From Eupransor demetentiae (lineage in GTDB: Bacteria > Bacillota > Bacilli > Lactobacillales > Lactobacillaceae): a DNA stretch of 64,000 bases. Of this stretch, positions 44,183-52,982 are shown piece after piece (positions within the stretch are counted from its first letter, which is position 1; each line of letters opens with the position of its first letter). The notes beneath the pieces were generated by a model. It made no database searches and was not told the DNA's origin. It worked only from the letters and a program-made list of their open reading frames with translations. The stretch is taken from positions 299,835 through 363,834 of the forward strand of contig NZ_CAWVOH010000002.1 of NCBI RefSeq assembly GCF_963930865.1. Reading direction: 5' to 3'. The position numbers and the translations under genes were made by a program.

Positions 44183-45355
44183 ATGACAACTGTAGGAATT
44201 GTGGCAGAATACAATCCTTTTCATAATGGTCATGCTTACCAAATTAAACAGGCTAAGGAAATGACTGGGGCCGACACGGTGGTTGTCGTAATGTCTGGAA
44301 ACTTCGTGCAACGAGGAGAACCAGCTTTGCTGGACAAATGGACGCGCGCTAAGCTAGCCGTTGAAGGTGGCGCTGATTTGGTTGTTGAATTACCGGTTTT
44401 TTATGCCGTCCAGCCCAGCCATCTCTTTGCCCAAGGAGCGGTCCGTCTCCTCGGTGCCATGGGCGTGGAAAATCTCGTCTTTGGTAGTGAACATCCGGAT
44501 GTGGATTTCTTGAAGCTCGCCGACGAAGCACCGGCTTTGGAAGGCCAGCAAGGTTTCGCCGATAAGAAGCAGACATTTGCGGCAAACTACGCCGATCAAC
44601 TCGAAGAAGCGACCGGTTTCAAGCTAGAAGATCCCAACGATATTTTAGCCTTCGGTTATGCCAAGGCGGTCCGGGAGTTGAAGCTCGATATGAAGCTCTG
44701 GCCGATGGCGCGTTTGGAAGCCGGCTACCACGATCAAACTTTCGAAGAGGGCCAGACCATTGCCTCGGCATCCTCGATTCGCTTGGCCCTACATAAGGGC
44801 AAGTTTGAAAAAATTGACAAGGTCGTGCCGGAAGAAACGAAAAAGGCTTTGGCAGAGGAAAATACCACGATCAATTTTGAAGAGAAATTCTTCCCCTTGA
44901 TTCAATACCGTGCTTTAACAGATACCGTTGGCCAGCTCGGCCAGGTTTATCAGATGGCTGAAGGGCTTGAATACCGAGTGGCGGCTGTTGCTAGCCAGGC
45001 AAACGGGCCACAGAATTATCAGTCCTTCGTTCGGGCCATTAAGTCAAAACGCTATACTTTCGCGCGCATGCAGCGGACTTTGCTCTACACCTTGCTTAAC
45101 ATCAAGGTTGATCAGATGCAGGCGGCCATGCAGGATCCTTATCTTAGAATTTTGGCTTTTGACCAAAAGGGGCAGACCTTCTTAAACGAAATTAAGAAAA
45201 CGGTCGAATTACCTTTGATTAGCCGGGTGGACATGTCTTTGGCTAAGGCTAACTTGCGCTTGGATTACAAGGCCGGTGAAGTTTGGAAGCTGTTGGCCCG
45301 GGAAGGTGGCCCTGCCCAAGACGTTGGTCGCCGCCCCATTCAGATTGAAAAATAG
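44183..45355 (+). CDS. tmcAL: tRNA(Met) cytidine acetate ligase TmcAL
   Basis: TmcAL makes N4-acetylcytidine at the wobble position of elongator tRNA-Met using acetate and ATP. The nucleotidyltransferase motif HNGH is in NPFHNGHAYQI near residue 14, with SGNFVQRGEPA and the SxSxxR-like ASASSIR downstream. The 390-aa length is normal. It was formerly called YlbM. It is followed by yceD, as in other Firmicutes. Confidence 0.93.
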   Translation: MTTVGIVAEYNPFHNGHAYQIKQAKEMTGADTVVVVMSGNFVQRGEPALLDKWTRAKLAVEGGADLVVELPVFYAVQPSHLFAQGAVRLLGAMGVENLVFGSEHPDVDFLKLADEAPALEGQQGFADKKQTFAANYADQLEEATGFKLEDPNDILAFGYAKAVRELKLDMKLWPMARLEAGYHDQTFEEGQTIASASSIRLALHKGKFEKIDKVVPEETKKALAEENTTINFEEKFFPLIQYRALTDTVGQLGQVYQMAEGLEYRVAAVASQANGPQNYQSFVRAIKSKRYTFARMQRTLLYTLLNIKVDQMQAAMQDPYLRILAFDQKGQTFLNEIKKTVELPLISRVDMSLAKANLRLDYKAGEVWKLLAREGGPAQDVGRRPIQIEK

Positions 45356-45365
45356 GAGTTTAACA

Positions 45366-45911
45366 ATGAAATTTTCAAAGCAACAACTCATTAAGTACCG
45401 TCAAGAACCACTCGTGATTGATGAAAGTATTGACCTTGCTCCTGCTGTTGCGGAACGCTTTTCGGATTTGATTTTGTCGGTGTCGCCCTTGCAGGTCAAA
45501 GCACAAATTCAGTCTTTGGATAATGATGATATTATCCTTTCGGCTAAGGTGACGGGGGATGCCAAGGTGCCATCTTCACGCTCCTTGGAACCCGTGGACT
45601 TTCCCATCGACATGGATATTCAGGAACGCTACTTGGCCGACCCAAGTCGCTTAGATGACTACGAAGACGATGAAATGGTCTTTGCCATCGAAAAAGATAC
45701 CATCGACTTAGATAAGATTATCCTGGATAACCTGGTCGCTTCTTTGCCTAGCCAGATTTTGACCAAAGAAGAAGCGGCTTCGGATGCCTTACCAAAGGGT
45801 CAAGATTGGCAAGTTATCAGCGAAAAAGAATTCCAACAAGAGGAAAATAAGAAGGAAGAGGAGAAACCTTTGGATCCTCGCCTTGCTAAGCTGGATGATT
45901 TCTTTAAATAA
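45366..45911 (+). CDS. yceD: DUF177/YceD-family protein
   Basis: A 181-aa acidic protein of the YceD family, implicated in 23S rRNA or ribosome maturation. ATG 45366 follows TAGGAG; the in-frame codon at 45276 lies inside tmcAL. The acidic C-terminus ends PRLAKLDDFFK. In many bacteria rpmF (L32) follows, but the next 100 bases here hold no such gene. The gap to the response regulator has no clear terminator. Confidence 0.88.
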   Translation: MKFSKQQLIKYRQEPLVIDESIDLAPAVAERFSDLILSVSPLQVKAQIQSLDNDDIILSAKVTGDAKVPSSRSLEPVDFPIDMDIQERYLADPSRLDDYEDDEMVFAIEKDTIDLDKIILDNLVASLPSQILTKEEAASDALPKGQDWQVISEKEFQQEENKKEEEKPLDPRLAKLDDFFK

Positions 45912-46014
45912 TGAGAAAATTCTTGCTTTTGCTTTAGGAAAACTATAAAATAAATTAGATATATCACTTGTTTTTGCTCCTAAGTATAGTCAGAGCGGAA
46001 CGATAGAGGTTACT

Positions 46015-46704
46015 ATGAGTAAAGTATTAGTTATTGAAGACGAAGAGAACTTGGCAAAGTTTGTCAGTCTTGAATTAAAGCATGAAGGTTACGAAGTGGA
46101 CACGGTTGGCAACGGTCGTGACGGCTTGGATGATGCCATTAAGAATGACTACGACGTCATCTTGTTGGACTTGATGCTCCCAGAATTGAATGGTTTGGAA
46201 GTGGCCCGCCGCTTGCGTGAAGTCAAGAAGACGCCGATTATCATGATGACGGCCCGTGACTCAGTCATCGACCGTGTTTCTGGTTTGGATTACGGTGCCG
46301 ACGACTACGTGGTCAAGCCCTTTGCAATTGAAGAATTGTTGGCGCGTGTGCGTTCACTTTTGCGTCGAATCGCCATTGAGACGGAATCTTCAGACCAGCA
46401 CCGTTCCATCATTAATTTCAAGGATCTTCGCATTGAAAAGGAAAATCGGATTGCCCGTCGTGGCGACCACATTATCAATTTGACGAAGCGCGAATACGAC
46501 TTGCTTTTGATTTTGGTCGAAAACATTAACGTGGTTCAGTCCCGTGAAAAGCTTCTGAAGGAAGTTTGGGGCTTTGACTCTGAAGTCGAAACCAACGTCG
46601 TCGATGTTTACATTCGTTACTTGCGTAATAAGATTGATGATCCTGACAGTAAGGCTTCATATATCCAAACTGTCCGCGGTACTGGATACGTTATGCGTAG
46701 CTAA
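46015..46704 (+). CDS. OmpR-family response regulator, ArlR/CovR-like
   Basis: A 229-aa two-component regulator. The receiver domain has acidic residues near position 9, the phospho-acceptor Asp52 (LLDLMLP), a Thr in MMTARD and Lys in YVVKPF. The C-terminal winged helix ends YIQTVRGTGYVMR. It resembles ArlR/CovR more than WalR, since no walHIJ genes follow. The kinase gene starts eight bases later. Targets are unknown. Confidence 0.92.
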   Translation: MSKVLVIEDEENLAKFVSLELKHEGYEVDTVGNGRDGLDDAIKNDYDVILLDLMLPELNGLEVARRLREVKKTPIIMMTARDSVIDRVSGLDYGADDYVVKPFAIEELLARVRSLLRRIAIETESSDQHRSIINFKDLRIEKENRIARRGDHIINLTKREYDLLLILVENINVVQSREKLLKEVWGFDSEVETNVVDVYIRYLRNKIDDPDSKASYIQTVRGTGYVMRS

Positions 46705-46712
46705 GGAATTGC

Positions 46713-47837
46713 ATGTCTCAAAAAGATCAACAAATGAATTCAAAACCACATCGCTTCTCCCTGCGTTGGCAACTGTCCCTGGGTCTTGCTGTGGTTTTTT
46801 TTGTCATCAGTATTACATTTACCGTCGTGGTGACAAGCATCCTTCAGTCCCGCTACGGTAAGATGCCGACTGGACTTGCCCACTGGCTTTGGGCCATCAC
46901 AATTATTGGCGCTTTATTAACGATAGGCATTACTTATCTGCTGACGAACTTGATTATTCGCCCGGTTAAAAACATCGAAAAGACGATTCGCGCCTTTGAA
47001 GAAGAACCGATGACGGATGAACGTGTGCTGGATCGCGGTCCGCGCGATGAATTATCGGATTTGGGTGATATTCTCAACCAAATGATTGATCGTTTGCAGG
47101 CTTTGATTTCGGCTCAGCAGCAGTTTGTTTCGGATGTTTCCCACGAGTTACGCACGCCTGTGGCCATCGTGAAAGGCCACATGGAAATGCTGAACCGTTG
47201 GGGTAAAGATGACCCTGAAGTCTTGGATGATTCCATCCATTCATCGCTAGCTGAAATTCAACGAATGGAAACGCTGATTAACGAAATGTTGAATTTGACC
47301 CGTGCCGAACAGGTGCCGGTTGAAAACATGAACCAGATGACTGATGTCGATGGCGTCGTTCACCGTATTTTCGATGATTTCAAGATGCTCCATCCTGATT
47401 TCCAATTAACTTTCGATGATGATTTGCATAAGGAAGCCCAAGTCAAAATCCGCCAGGATCACTTGGAGCAGATTATTATCATTTTGGCCGATAATGCCAT
47501 TAAGTATTCAACGGACCGAAAGGAAATTCACTTTGCCTTGTCGAGCACGGCTACTCAAGTTGAAATTGGCGTGCAGGACTTCGGTGAAGGAATTGATTCC
47601 GAGAATCTCGATAAGGTTTTCGACCGCTTTTATCGGGTCGATAAAGCGCGTTCCCGTGCTAAGGGTGGTAACGGGCTTGGTCTGGCAATTGCCCAGCGTC
47701 TGGTCGAGGCCTACGGCGGAACCATTTCGGTAGAATCTGCGCTTGGTTCTGGATCGGTCTTTACGATTCGCTTGCCTTTGGCTCAAAAGTATCAAAAGCA
47801 GGACCATGGCGCCCTAGATGATGTTTATGATGATTAA
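46713..47837 (+). CDS. Sensor histidine kinase, ArlS/CovS-like, short sensor loop
   Basis: A 374-aa kinase with transmembrane segments at about 21-43 and 57-82, so only some 13 residues face outside. A HAMP linker follows (about 80-132), then the phospho-acceptor His144 (SDVSHELRTP) and an ATPase domain with DNAIKYS, DFGEGI and GGNGLGLAI. ArlS and CovS have large outside domains, so this kinase must sense within or near the membrane, or through a partner. It pairs with the upstream regulator. Confidence 0.9.
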   Translation: MSQKDQQMNSKPHRFSLRWQLSLGLAVVFFVISITFTVVVTSILQSRYGKMPTGLAHWLWAITIIGALLTIGITYLLTNLIIRPVKNIEKTIRAFEEEPMTDERVLDRGPRDELSDLGDILNQMIDRLQALISAQQQFVSDVSHELRTPVAIVKGHMEMLNRWGKDDPEVLDDSIHSSLAEIQRMETLINEMLNLTRAEQVPVENMNQMTDVDGVVHRIFDDFKMLHPDFQLTFDDDLHKEAQVKIRQDHLEQIIIILADNAIKYSTDRKEIHFALSSTATQVEIGVQDFGEGIDSENLDKVFDRFYRVDKARSRAKGGNGLGLAIAQRLVEAYGGTISVESALGSGSVFTIRLPLAQKYQKQDHGALDDVYDD

Positions 47838-47857
47838 GCTCGGTATCGAGCTTTTTT
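47836..47857 (+). terminator. Terminator after the histidine kinase
   Basis: AAGCTCG and CGAGCTT around GTAT, then a T run. The stop codon touches the stem. Confidence 0.9.
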
Positions 47858-47919
47858 ATTTGGAATGGCATAATCGGCAGAGAAGTTCAGGGCTAAAACC
47901 GTTTTTTAAGCCTTGGATT

Positions 47920-47928
47920 TGCTATAAT
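47920..47928 (+). promoter_or_regulatory. Extended -10 promoter of yidC
   Basis: TGCTATAAT, 37 bases before the ATG; the -35 is weak. Confidence 0.7.
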
Positions 47929-47965
47929 GTTCTTTGTTAACTTACGTTTATTTTGAGGAGTTTCA

Positions 47966-48895
47966 ATGAAAAGTTTAAAGCGTTTGATTACGACAGTCGT
48001 AGTCGTTTTCGATATTATTTTGTTGACTGGTGGCTACAGCGCCCACAGTCGGATGTACCTTTGGATTGGTAAGCCAATTGCTGATTTAATTAAGGGAATC
48101 GCCGATTCAATCGGTGGTGTCAATGCTGTCGGTTGGGCCGTCATTATTATCACGGCCGTTGTGCGTTTGTTGATTTTGCCACTTTTTGTTAATCAACAAC
48201 GTAACACGACAATTAACCAATTAAAGATGCAGGTCTTGAAGCCGGAAATGGAAAAGATTCAAGAGGCCACTCGCAAGGCTGTAACTCCTGAGGAAAAGCA
48301 AGCAGCGGCAACGGCATCAATGGGACTATATCGTGAAAATAAAGTTTCTTTGACCGGCGGGATTTCCATGTTGACCATGGCCATTCAGTTGCCAATTTTT
48401 TCTGGTGTTTATTCGGCCATCATGCATGCCCCTTCACTTAAGGGAGCAAGCTTTATGGGCTTTGACCTTGGAGCCAAGCAAATTACTTTTGCTTTGATTG
48501 CCTTTGCCATCTACTTGCTTCAAGCCTGGTTATCATCTCGACGTATGCCGGCAGGGCCACAACAGCAATCAACTAAGTACATGTTATTGTTGAGTCCAGT
48601 TATGATTCTCTTCTTTACGATGGCAGTTAACGGTGGTGTCGGTCTGTACTTCATCGTTGGTGGAATCTTCGCCGTTATCCAGACTTTGATCATGTACTTC
48701 CAGTACCCACGCCTTCAAGCGCGTGTTGACGACGAATTCGAAGTCTTGAAGACTGCTGAAGAACTTTTGGAAGACAACAAGGCTAACCCTGCAGTTGCTG
48801 GAATGGCCGGGCAACAAACTGCACCTCGTGATGTGACGCCGAAGTCTTCAAATACTGGCAATCGAAACGCCGGTAAGCAAAACCGCAAGCCTTAA
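47966..48895 (+). CDS. yidC: Membrane protein insertase YidC/Oxa1, without lipobox
   Basis: Inserts and folds membrane proteins with or without Sec. The 309-aa protein has an N-terminal signal segment, then the conserved Arg in the first core helix (TAVVRLLILP), two cytoplasmic coiled-coil helices and four more helices, ending in a basic Asn/Lys-rich tail typical of YidC2. The signal region reads ILLTGGYS, with Gly where the lipobox Cys is expected, and there is no other Cys nearby, so it is probably not a lipoprotein. ATG 47966 follows GAGGAG. Confidence 0.92.
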   Translation: MKSLKRLITTVVVVFDIILLTGGYSAHSRMYLWIGKPIADLIKGIADSIGGVNAVGWAVIIITAVVRLLILPLFVNQQRNTTINQLKMQVLKPEMEKIQEATRKAVTPEEKQAAATASMGLYRENKVSLTGGISMLTMAIQLPIFSGVYSAIMHAPSLKGASFMGFDLGAKQITFALIAFAIYLLQAWLSSRRMPAGPQQQSTKYMLLLSPVMILFFTMAVNGGVGLYFIVGGIFAVIQTLIMYFQYPRLQARVDDEFEVLKTAEELLEDNKANPAVAGMAGQQTAPRDVTPKSSNTGNRNAGKQNRKP

Positions 48896-48915
48896 TTAAG
48901 GGAAAAGAGAATTTA

Positions 48916-49689
48916 ATGGAACGGATTTTATCAAATCAGAATAATCGGGTGAAAGCCTGGGCGAAGTTGGCTACCCGTAAGGGCCGCTTAGAACAACGCA
49001 CATACTTGCTGGACGGCTGGCACCTTGTTCAAGATGCTATTTCTGCTAAGGCTAAGTTTCACGCTATCATGGCAACCGCGGAACAAATGGAAGTTCATTT
49101 GCCCGACGTGCCTCACGGTGTCCCGGCCTTTGAAATTAGTGAAGAGGTTGCTCGCCACATTGCTGGCACGAACAATCCGCAAGGAATTTTCGCCGAAATT
49201 TCATTGCCACAAAAGACTTTTGATCCAAGCTATGTTTTTGATGGTCAATGGCTCTTGCTTGACAAGATTCAAGATCCTGGAAACGTTGGTACTTTGATTC
49301 GTACAGCCGACGCCGCTGGTTTCAAGGGTGTTATCTTGGGCGAAGGCACTGCTGATGCATTTGCACCTAAGGTTGTGCGCGCCATGCAAGGTTCACAATT
49401 CCACTTGGAAGTTTTGCAGGGTGACTTAAACGTCTGGGTTGATGCGCTTATCAAGAACGGCTTGGAAGTCTACGGTTCTCAGTTGAACGAAAATGCCAAG
49501 TCTTACTTGGAAGTTCCTGCTCAAAGCCAGTTCGGTTTGATTCTTGGAAACGAAGGGCAGGGGATGTCCGACGAGTTAGCCGCTAAGACCTCTGCTAACC
49601 TCTACATTCCTTTGCTTGGCCAAGCAGAAAGTTTGAATGTAGCCGTCGCTGGTGGAATTTTGATGTTCCACCTCGCGCTTGGAAAATAA
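48916..49689 (+). CDS. RNA 2'-O-methyltransferase, SpoU/TrmH family
   Basis: A 257-aa SPOUT-class methyltransferase. The N-terminal part is an RNA-binding L30e-like domain, and the C-terminal part has the knot motifs DKIQDPGNVGTLIRTADAAG, LILGNEGQGMS and PLLGQAESLNVAVAGGI. The exact target (23S rRNA or tRNA) is not certain. It starts 20 bases after yidC behind GGGAAAAGAG. Confidence 0.92.
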   Translation: MERILSNQNNRVKAWAKLATRKGRLEQRTYLLDGWHLVQDAISAKAKFHAIMATAEQMEVHLPDVPHGVPAFEISEEVARHIAGTNNPQGIFAEISLPQKTFDPSYVFDGQWLLLDKIQDPGNVGTLIRTADAAGFKGVILGEGTADAFAPKVVRAMQGSQFHLEVLQGDLNVWVDALIKNGLEVYGSQLNENAKSYLEVPAQSQFGLILGNEGQGMSDELAAKTSANLYIPLLGQAESLNVAVAGGILMFHLALGK

Positions 49690-49708
49690 CGGCAAGGTAT
49701 GTTATACT
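49679..49708 (+). promoter_or_regulatory. Promoter of secG
   Basis: TTGGAA (49679-49684), 18 bases, TATACT (49703-49708) with a TGn extension. Confidence 0.75.
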
Positions 49709-49739
49709 CTGTGAGTATGTTTTAATGGAGGTTGTTACT

Positions 49740-49976
49740 GTGACAAATATTCTTACCGTTGCCCTCTTGGTGGTTGGATTTCTGCTCATTGTTGCAGTTA
49801 TGATGCAACCAAGTAAGCAACAAGATGCCTTATCTGCTTTATCAGGTGGAGCCGCCGATTTATTTACTGAAAGAAAGTCACGTGGATTCGAAGCCATTAT
49901 GCGTCGAATCACAGTCGTACTCGGAGCAGTTTGGTTCCTACTCGGCTTTATCTTGATGTACATGTCAGCACATTAA
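49740..49976 (+). CDS. secG: Preprotein translocase subunit SecG
   Basis: A 78-aa two-helix membrane protein of the SecYEG channel. Helix 1 covers about residues 3-22, a conserved cytoplasmic loop (ALSGGAADLF) follows, then helix 2. I choose GTG 49740, eight bases after GGAGG; the ATG at 49725 overlaps that ribosome site. secG-rnr-smpB is a common Gram-positive arrangement. Confidence 0.93.
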   Translation: MTNILTVALLVVGFLLIVAVMMQPSKQQDALSALSGGAADLFTERKSRGFEAIMRRITVVLGAVWFLLGFILMYMSAH

Positions 49977-49985
49977 TTGAAAAGG

Positions 49986-50016
49986 TCAGTTTACTTTTTT
50001 GTAGACTGATTTTTTA
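49986..50016 (+). terminator. Terminator between secG and rnr
   Basis: A nine-pair stem (TCAGTTTAC with GTAGACTGA) and a T run. It may be leaky, since no clear promoter precedes rnr. Confidence 0.85.
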
Positions 50017-50048
50017 TTTACCTTTTTTTAGAATTTTAGGAGAAAATA

Positions 50049-52412
50049 ATGGAAATGAAAGAACTTAAAAGCCAGTTAAATGGCTTTTTGAAGGCCAATG
50101 CCAGCCAGGGCTTTACTGCCCAAAATTTGGCAGACGGCCTTCGCATGAATGATGGCTCTGGCTATCGCCAGGTTGTCAACGCCCTCAACGGTTTGGTCCG
50201 TGATGGCGATGCAATTTTAGAAGATGAACGCTATCAGCACAATGCCCACGCCGGGCAAGTTGAAGGTGAATTTAAAGCTAACGATAAGGGCTTTGGCTTT
50301 GTCCGTTACGATGAAAACTTGCCGGATTACTTTATTGCACCAGATAACACTTTACAGGCCATGCAGGGGGATAAGGTCTTGGTTTCGACTTTGCGTCCGG
50401 CTAAATCTGCTGACCGTGGACCGGAAGGTAAGGTCGATGAAATTATCGAACGCGCCTACACTCGGATGGTCGGTATTTTCACCCTTGGTTCACAATCCAA
50501 GGGCATGCAGGGCCAAATTCAGGTCAATGATAAGAAGGTCGGGAACTATCAGGTACTGGTCGAAAAGAGCAGTGAAGAACTCCACGATGGCGAAGTCGTC
50601 GTCGCTGAAGTCACTCGTTTTCCTGATAAAACTCATCCCCGCCAACTGATTACTAACGTCGTTCAAACTCTGGGCTACAAGGATGAACCGGGCATGGATA
50701 TCTTGCAGATTGTGGAAAGCAAGAAGGTGCCCAACGAATTTCCTGAGGAAGTTTTGGCTGAAGCAGACAAAATTCCAAATGAAGTTTTGCCAGAAGAATG
50801 GAAGAACCGTGAAGATATCACGGACCAACCTTTGGTGACGATTGATGGTGCCGATACCAAGGATATTGATGATGCCGTTGTTGCCTGGAAGATGGACAAT
50901 GGCCATTACCACCTCGGGGTGCACATTGCCGACGTTTCCCACTACGTTAAGGAAGGTTCGCCGATTGATAAGGAGGCCTACAAACGTGGTACTTCGGTTT
51001 ATTTGACGGACCGCGTTATTCCAATGTTGCCTCGCAAGCTTTCCAATGGGATTTGTTCTTTGAACCCTGAAGTGATTCGCTTGTGTATGTCAGTTGAAAT
51101 GGAAATCAACCAGCAGGGTGAAGTGGTCAAGCATCGCATCCATCGCTCCGTGATGAAGTCACATGCTCGGATGACCTATGTGGCGGTTAACAAGATTTGG
51201 GAAGATGATTCCGATACGGTTAAGCAGTACCGCGAACTAGTGCCAATGTTCCAAGACATGAAGGAACTGCACGAAATCTTGTACAAGATGCGTTCTAAGC
51301 GTGGCGCTATTGAATTTGATGCCCCTGAAGCGCAGATTATCGTTGATGATCAAGGAAAAGCTGTTGACGTTGTCGTCCGCGAACGTGGTACCGCTGAACG
51401 AATGATTGAATCCTTTATGTTGGCTGCCAACGAAACGGTTGCCGAACATTACGACAAGAAGAAAGTCCCATTTTTGTACCGTATTCACGAAACGCCTGAT
51501 GAAGAACGTGCACAAAACTTCTTTGAATTTGCCAAGGCCTTGGGTCACCCGGTTAAGGGTGACCCGGCTAAGGTAACGCCAATGATGCTACAAAGCTTGA
51601 TGGCCGAAGTTGCCGATGATCCAGCAGAGCAAATGATTTCAACCATGATGTTGCGTGCCATGAAGCAGGCTAAGTATTCGCCAGATCCAGTTGGGCACTT
51701 TGGTTTGGGAGCAAAGTACTACACGCACTTTACTTCGCCAATCCGTCGTTATCCTGATTTGACGGTTCACCGTTTGATTAAGTGGTACGAGGATAACGGT
51801 TATGGTGTTGAAGCCCAAGAAAAGTATGCTAGCCATCTCGGTCAAATCGGTTTGGATACTTCTACTCGTGAACGCCGTGCAATCGACACGGAACGTACTG
51901 TTGACGCCATGAAGAAGGCCGAGTATATGGAAGACAAGGTCGGCATGGAGTTCAAGGGTGTGGTCAACTCCGCCTTGAAGTTTGGACTCTTTGTCAGCTT
52001 GGATAACACGGTTGAAGGTTTGGTTCACATTTCAAACCTAACCGATGATCATTATGAGTACGATGAAAAGCACGCCGCCTTAATCGGTCGTTCAAAGCAC
52101 CATATTTTCCAAATTGGCCAGCGCGTCAAGATCAAGGTCTTGCGGGTTAACAAGGATGAAAGTAAGGTCGACTTCATCTTGACCAATCCAGAAGAAGCGC
52201 CAACCACGACGATTCGCGTGGCTTCATCCGATAACGGTAAGTTTGGTCGTGGACGCGGCCGTCACGGCAAGGGTGGCGACCAAAAGCGTCACGGCGATAA
52301 GAACCGTCGTAATGGAAATCGCAATCATGATCACAAAAATGGTGGTCAACATGGTCAACATAAGCCCGGACAAAGCCGTTCAAACGGTTCAAAAGCAGGC
52401 CGCAGTCACTAA
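50049..52412 (+). CDS. rnr: Ribonuclease R
   Basis: A 3'-5' exoribonuclease that degrades structured RNA and acts with tmRNA-SmpB in quality control. The 787-aa protein has an N-terminal helix-turn-helix, cold-shock domains, the RNB catalytic core with DGADTKDIDDAV, an S1 domain (about 630-715) and a basic His/Lys/Gly/Asn-rich tail. ATG follows AGGAG. smpB is directly downstream. Confidence 0.96.
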   Translation: MEMKELKSQLNGFLKANASQGFTAQNLADGLRMNDGSGYRQVVNALNGLVRDGDAILEDERYQHNAHAGQVEGEFKANDKGFGFVRYDENLPDYFIAPDNTLQAMQGDKVLVSTLRPAKSADRGPEGKVDEIIERAYTRMVGIFTLGSQSKGMQGQIQVNDKKVGNYQVLVEKSSEELHDGEVVVAEVTRFPDKTHPRQLITNVVQTLGYKDEPGMDILQIVESKKVPNEFPEEVLAEADKIPNEVLPEEWKNREDITDQPLVTIDGADTKDIDDAVVAWKMDNGHYHLGVHIADVSHYVKEGSPIDKEAYKRGTSVYLTDRVIPMLPRKLSNGICSLNPEVIRLCMSVEMEINQQGEVVKHRIHRSVMKSHARMTYVAVNKIWEDDSDTVKQYRELVPMFQDMKELHEILYKMRSKRGAIEFDAPEAQIIVDDQGKAVDVVVRERGTAERMIESFMLAANETVAEHYDKKKVPFLYRIHETPDEERAQNFFEFAKALGHPVKGDPAKVTPMMLQSLMAEVADDPAEQMISTMMLRAMKQAKYSPDPVGHFGLGAKYYTHFTSPIRRYPDLTVHRLIKWYEDNGYGVEAQEKYASHLGQIGLDTSTRERRAIDTERTVDAMKKAEYMEDKVGMEFKGVVNSALKFGLFVSLDNTVEGLVHISNLTDDHYEYDEKHAALIGRSKHHIFQIGQRVKIKVLRVNKDESKVDFILTNPEEAPTTTIRVASSDNGKFGRGRGRHGKGGDQKRHGDKNRRNGNRNHDHKNGGQHGQHKPGQSRSNGSKAGRSH

Positions 52413-52431
52413 TATTTAAGAAGGAATTGCT

Positions 52432-52896
52432 ATGGCAAAAGGCAAAGACAATCACGACAACCTTTTAGCTCAAAACCGAAAAGCACGCTTTAATTACGCG
52501 ATTTCAGAAACCTTTGAAGCCGGAATTTCGCTAACGGGAACCGAAATTAAGTCCGTTCGTGCGGGTCAAATTACAATTGGGGATGGTTTCGTAACCATTC
52601 ATGATGGGCAAGCAATTTTGACCAATGTCCACATTGCTCCATATGAAAACGGGAACCAATTTAATGTTGACCCGCTGCGGAATCGGCCACTTCTGTTGCA
52701 CAAACGCCAGATTCGCACACTAGCCCAAGCAGCTAGTGAAAGTGGTGTAACCATCGTTCCTTTGAAGGTTTATTTAAAGCATGGCTTTGCAAAAGTGCTA
52801 ATTGGTATAGGCCGTGGTAAAAAGCAATACGACAAGCGTCAAGACATCAAAAAGCGGGATCAGGAGCGGGAACTCCAACGTCGTTTCAAAAATTAA
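52432..52896 (+). CDS. smpB: SsrA-binding protein SmpB
   Basis: A 154-aa protein that delivers tmRNA to stalled ribosomes. Family motifs AQNRKARFNYAI, LTGTEIKS and the basic C-terminal tail (KKQYDKRQDIKKRDQERE) are clear. It sits 19 bases after rnr behind AAGGAATTG. The tmRNA gene ssrA, often close to smpB, is not in this window. Confidence 0.97.
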   Translation: MAKGKDNHDNLLAQNRKARFNYAISETFEAGISLTGTEIKSVRAGQITIGDGFVTIHDGQAILTNVHIAPYENGNQFNVDPLRNRPLLLHKRQIRTLAQAASESGVTIVPLKVYLKHGFAKVLIGIGRGKKQYDKRQDIKKRDQERELQRRFKN

Positions 52897-52904
52897 TTTT
52901 GCGA

Positions 52905-52933
52905 TTGACCCATACCCGTATTACCGCTATACT
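52905..52933 (+). promoter_or_regulatory. Promoter of rny
   Basis: TTGACC (52905-52910), 17 bases, TATACT (52928-52933). Confidence 0.85.
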
Positions 52934-52982
52934 TGTACTTGTGAATAGAAAATTTATCACATGCTGAAAGGAAGTGGCAAGT

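Noticed and set aside
45912..46014. rpmF (L32) gene after yceD
   Set aside because: No reading frame or L32 motif in these 103 bases.
47890..47911. Hairpin upstream of yidC as a regulatory RNA
   Set aside because: Broken A/T-rich stem overlapping the promoter region; probably chance.
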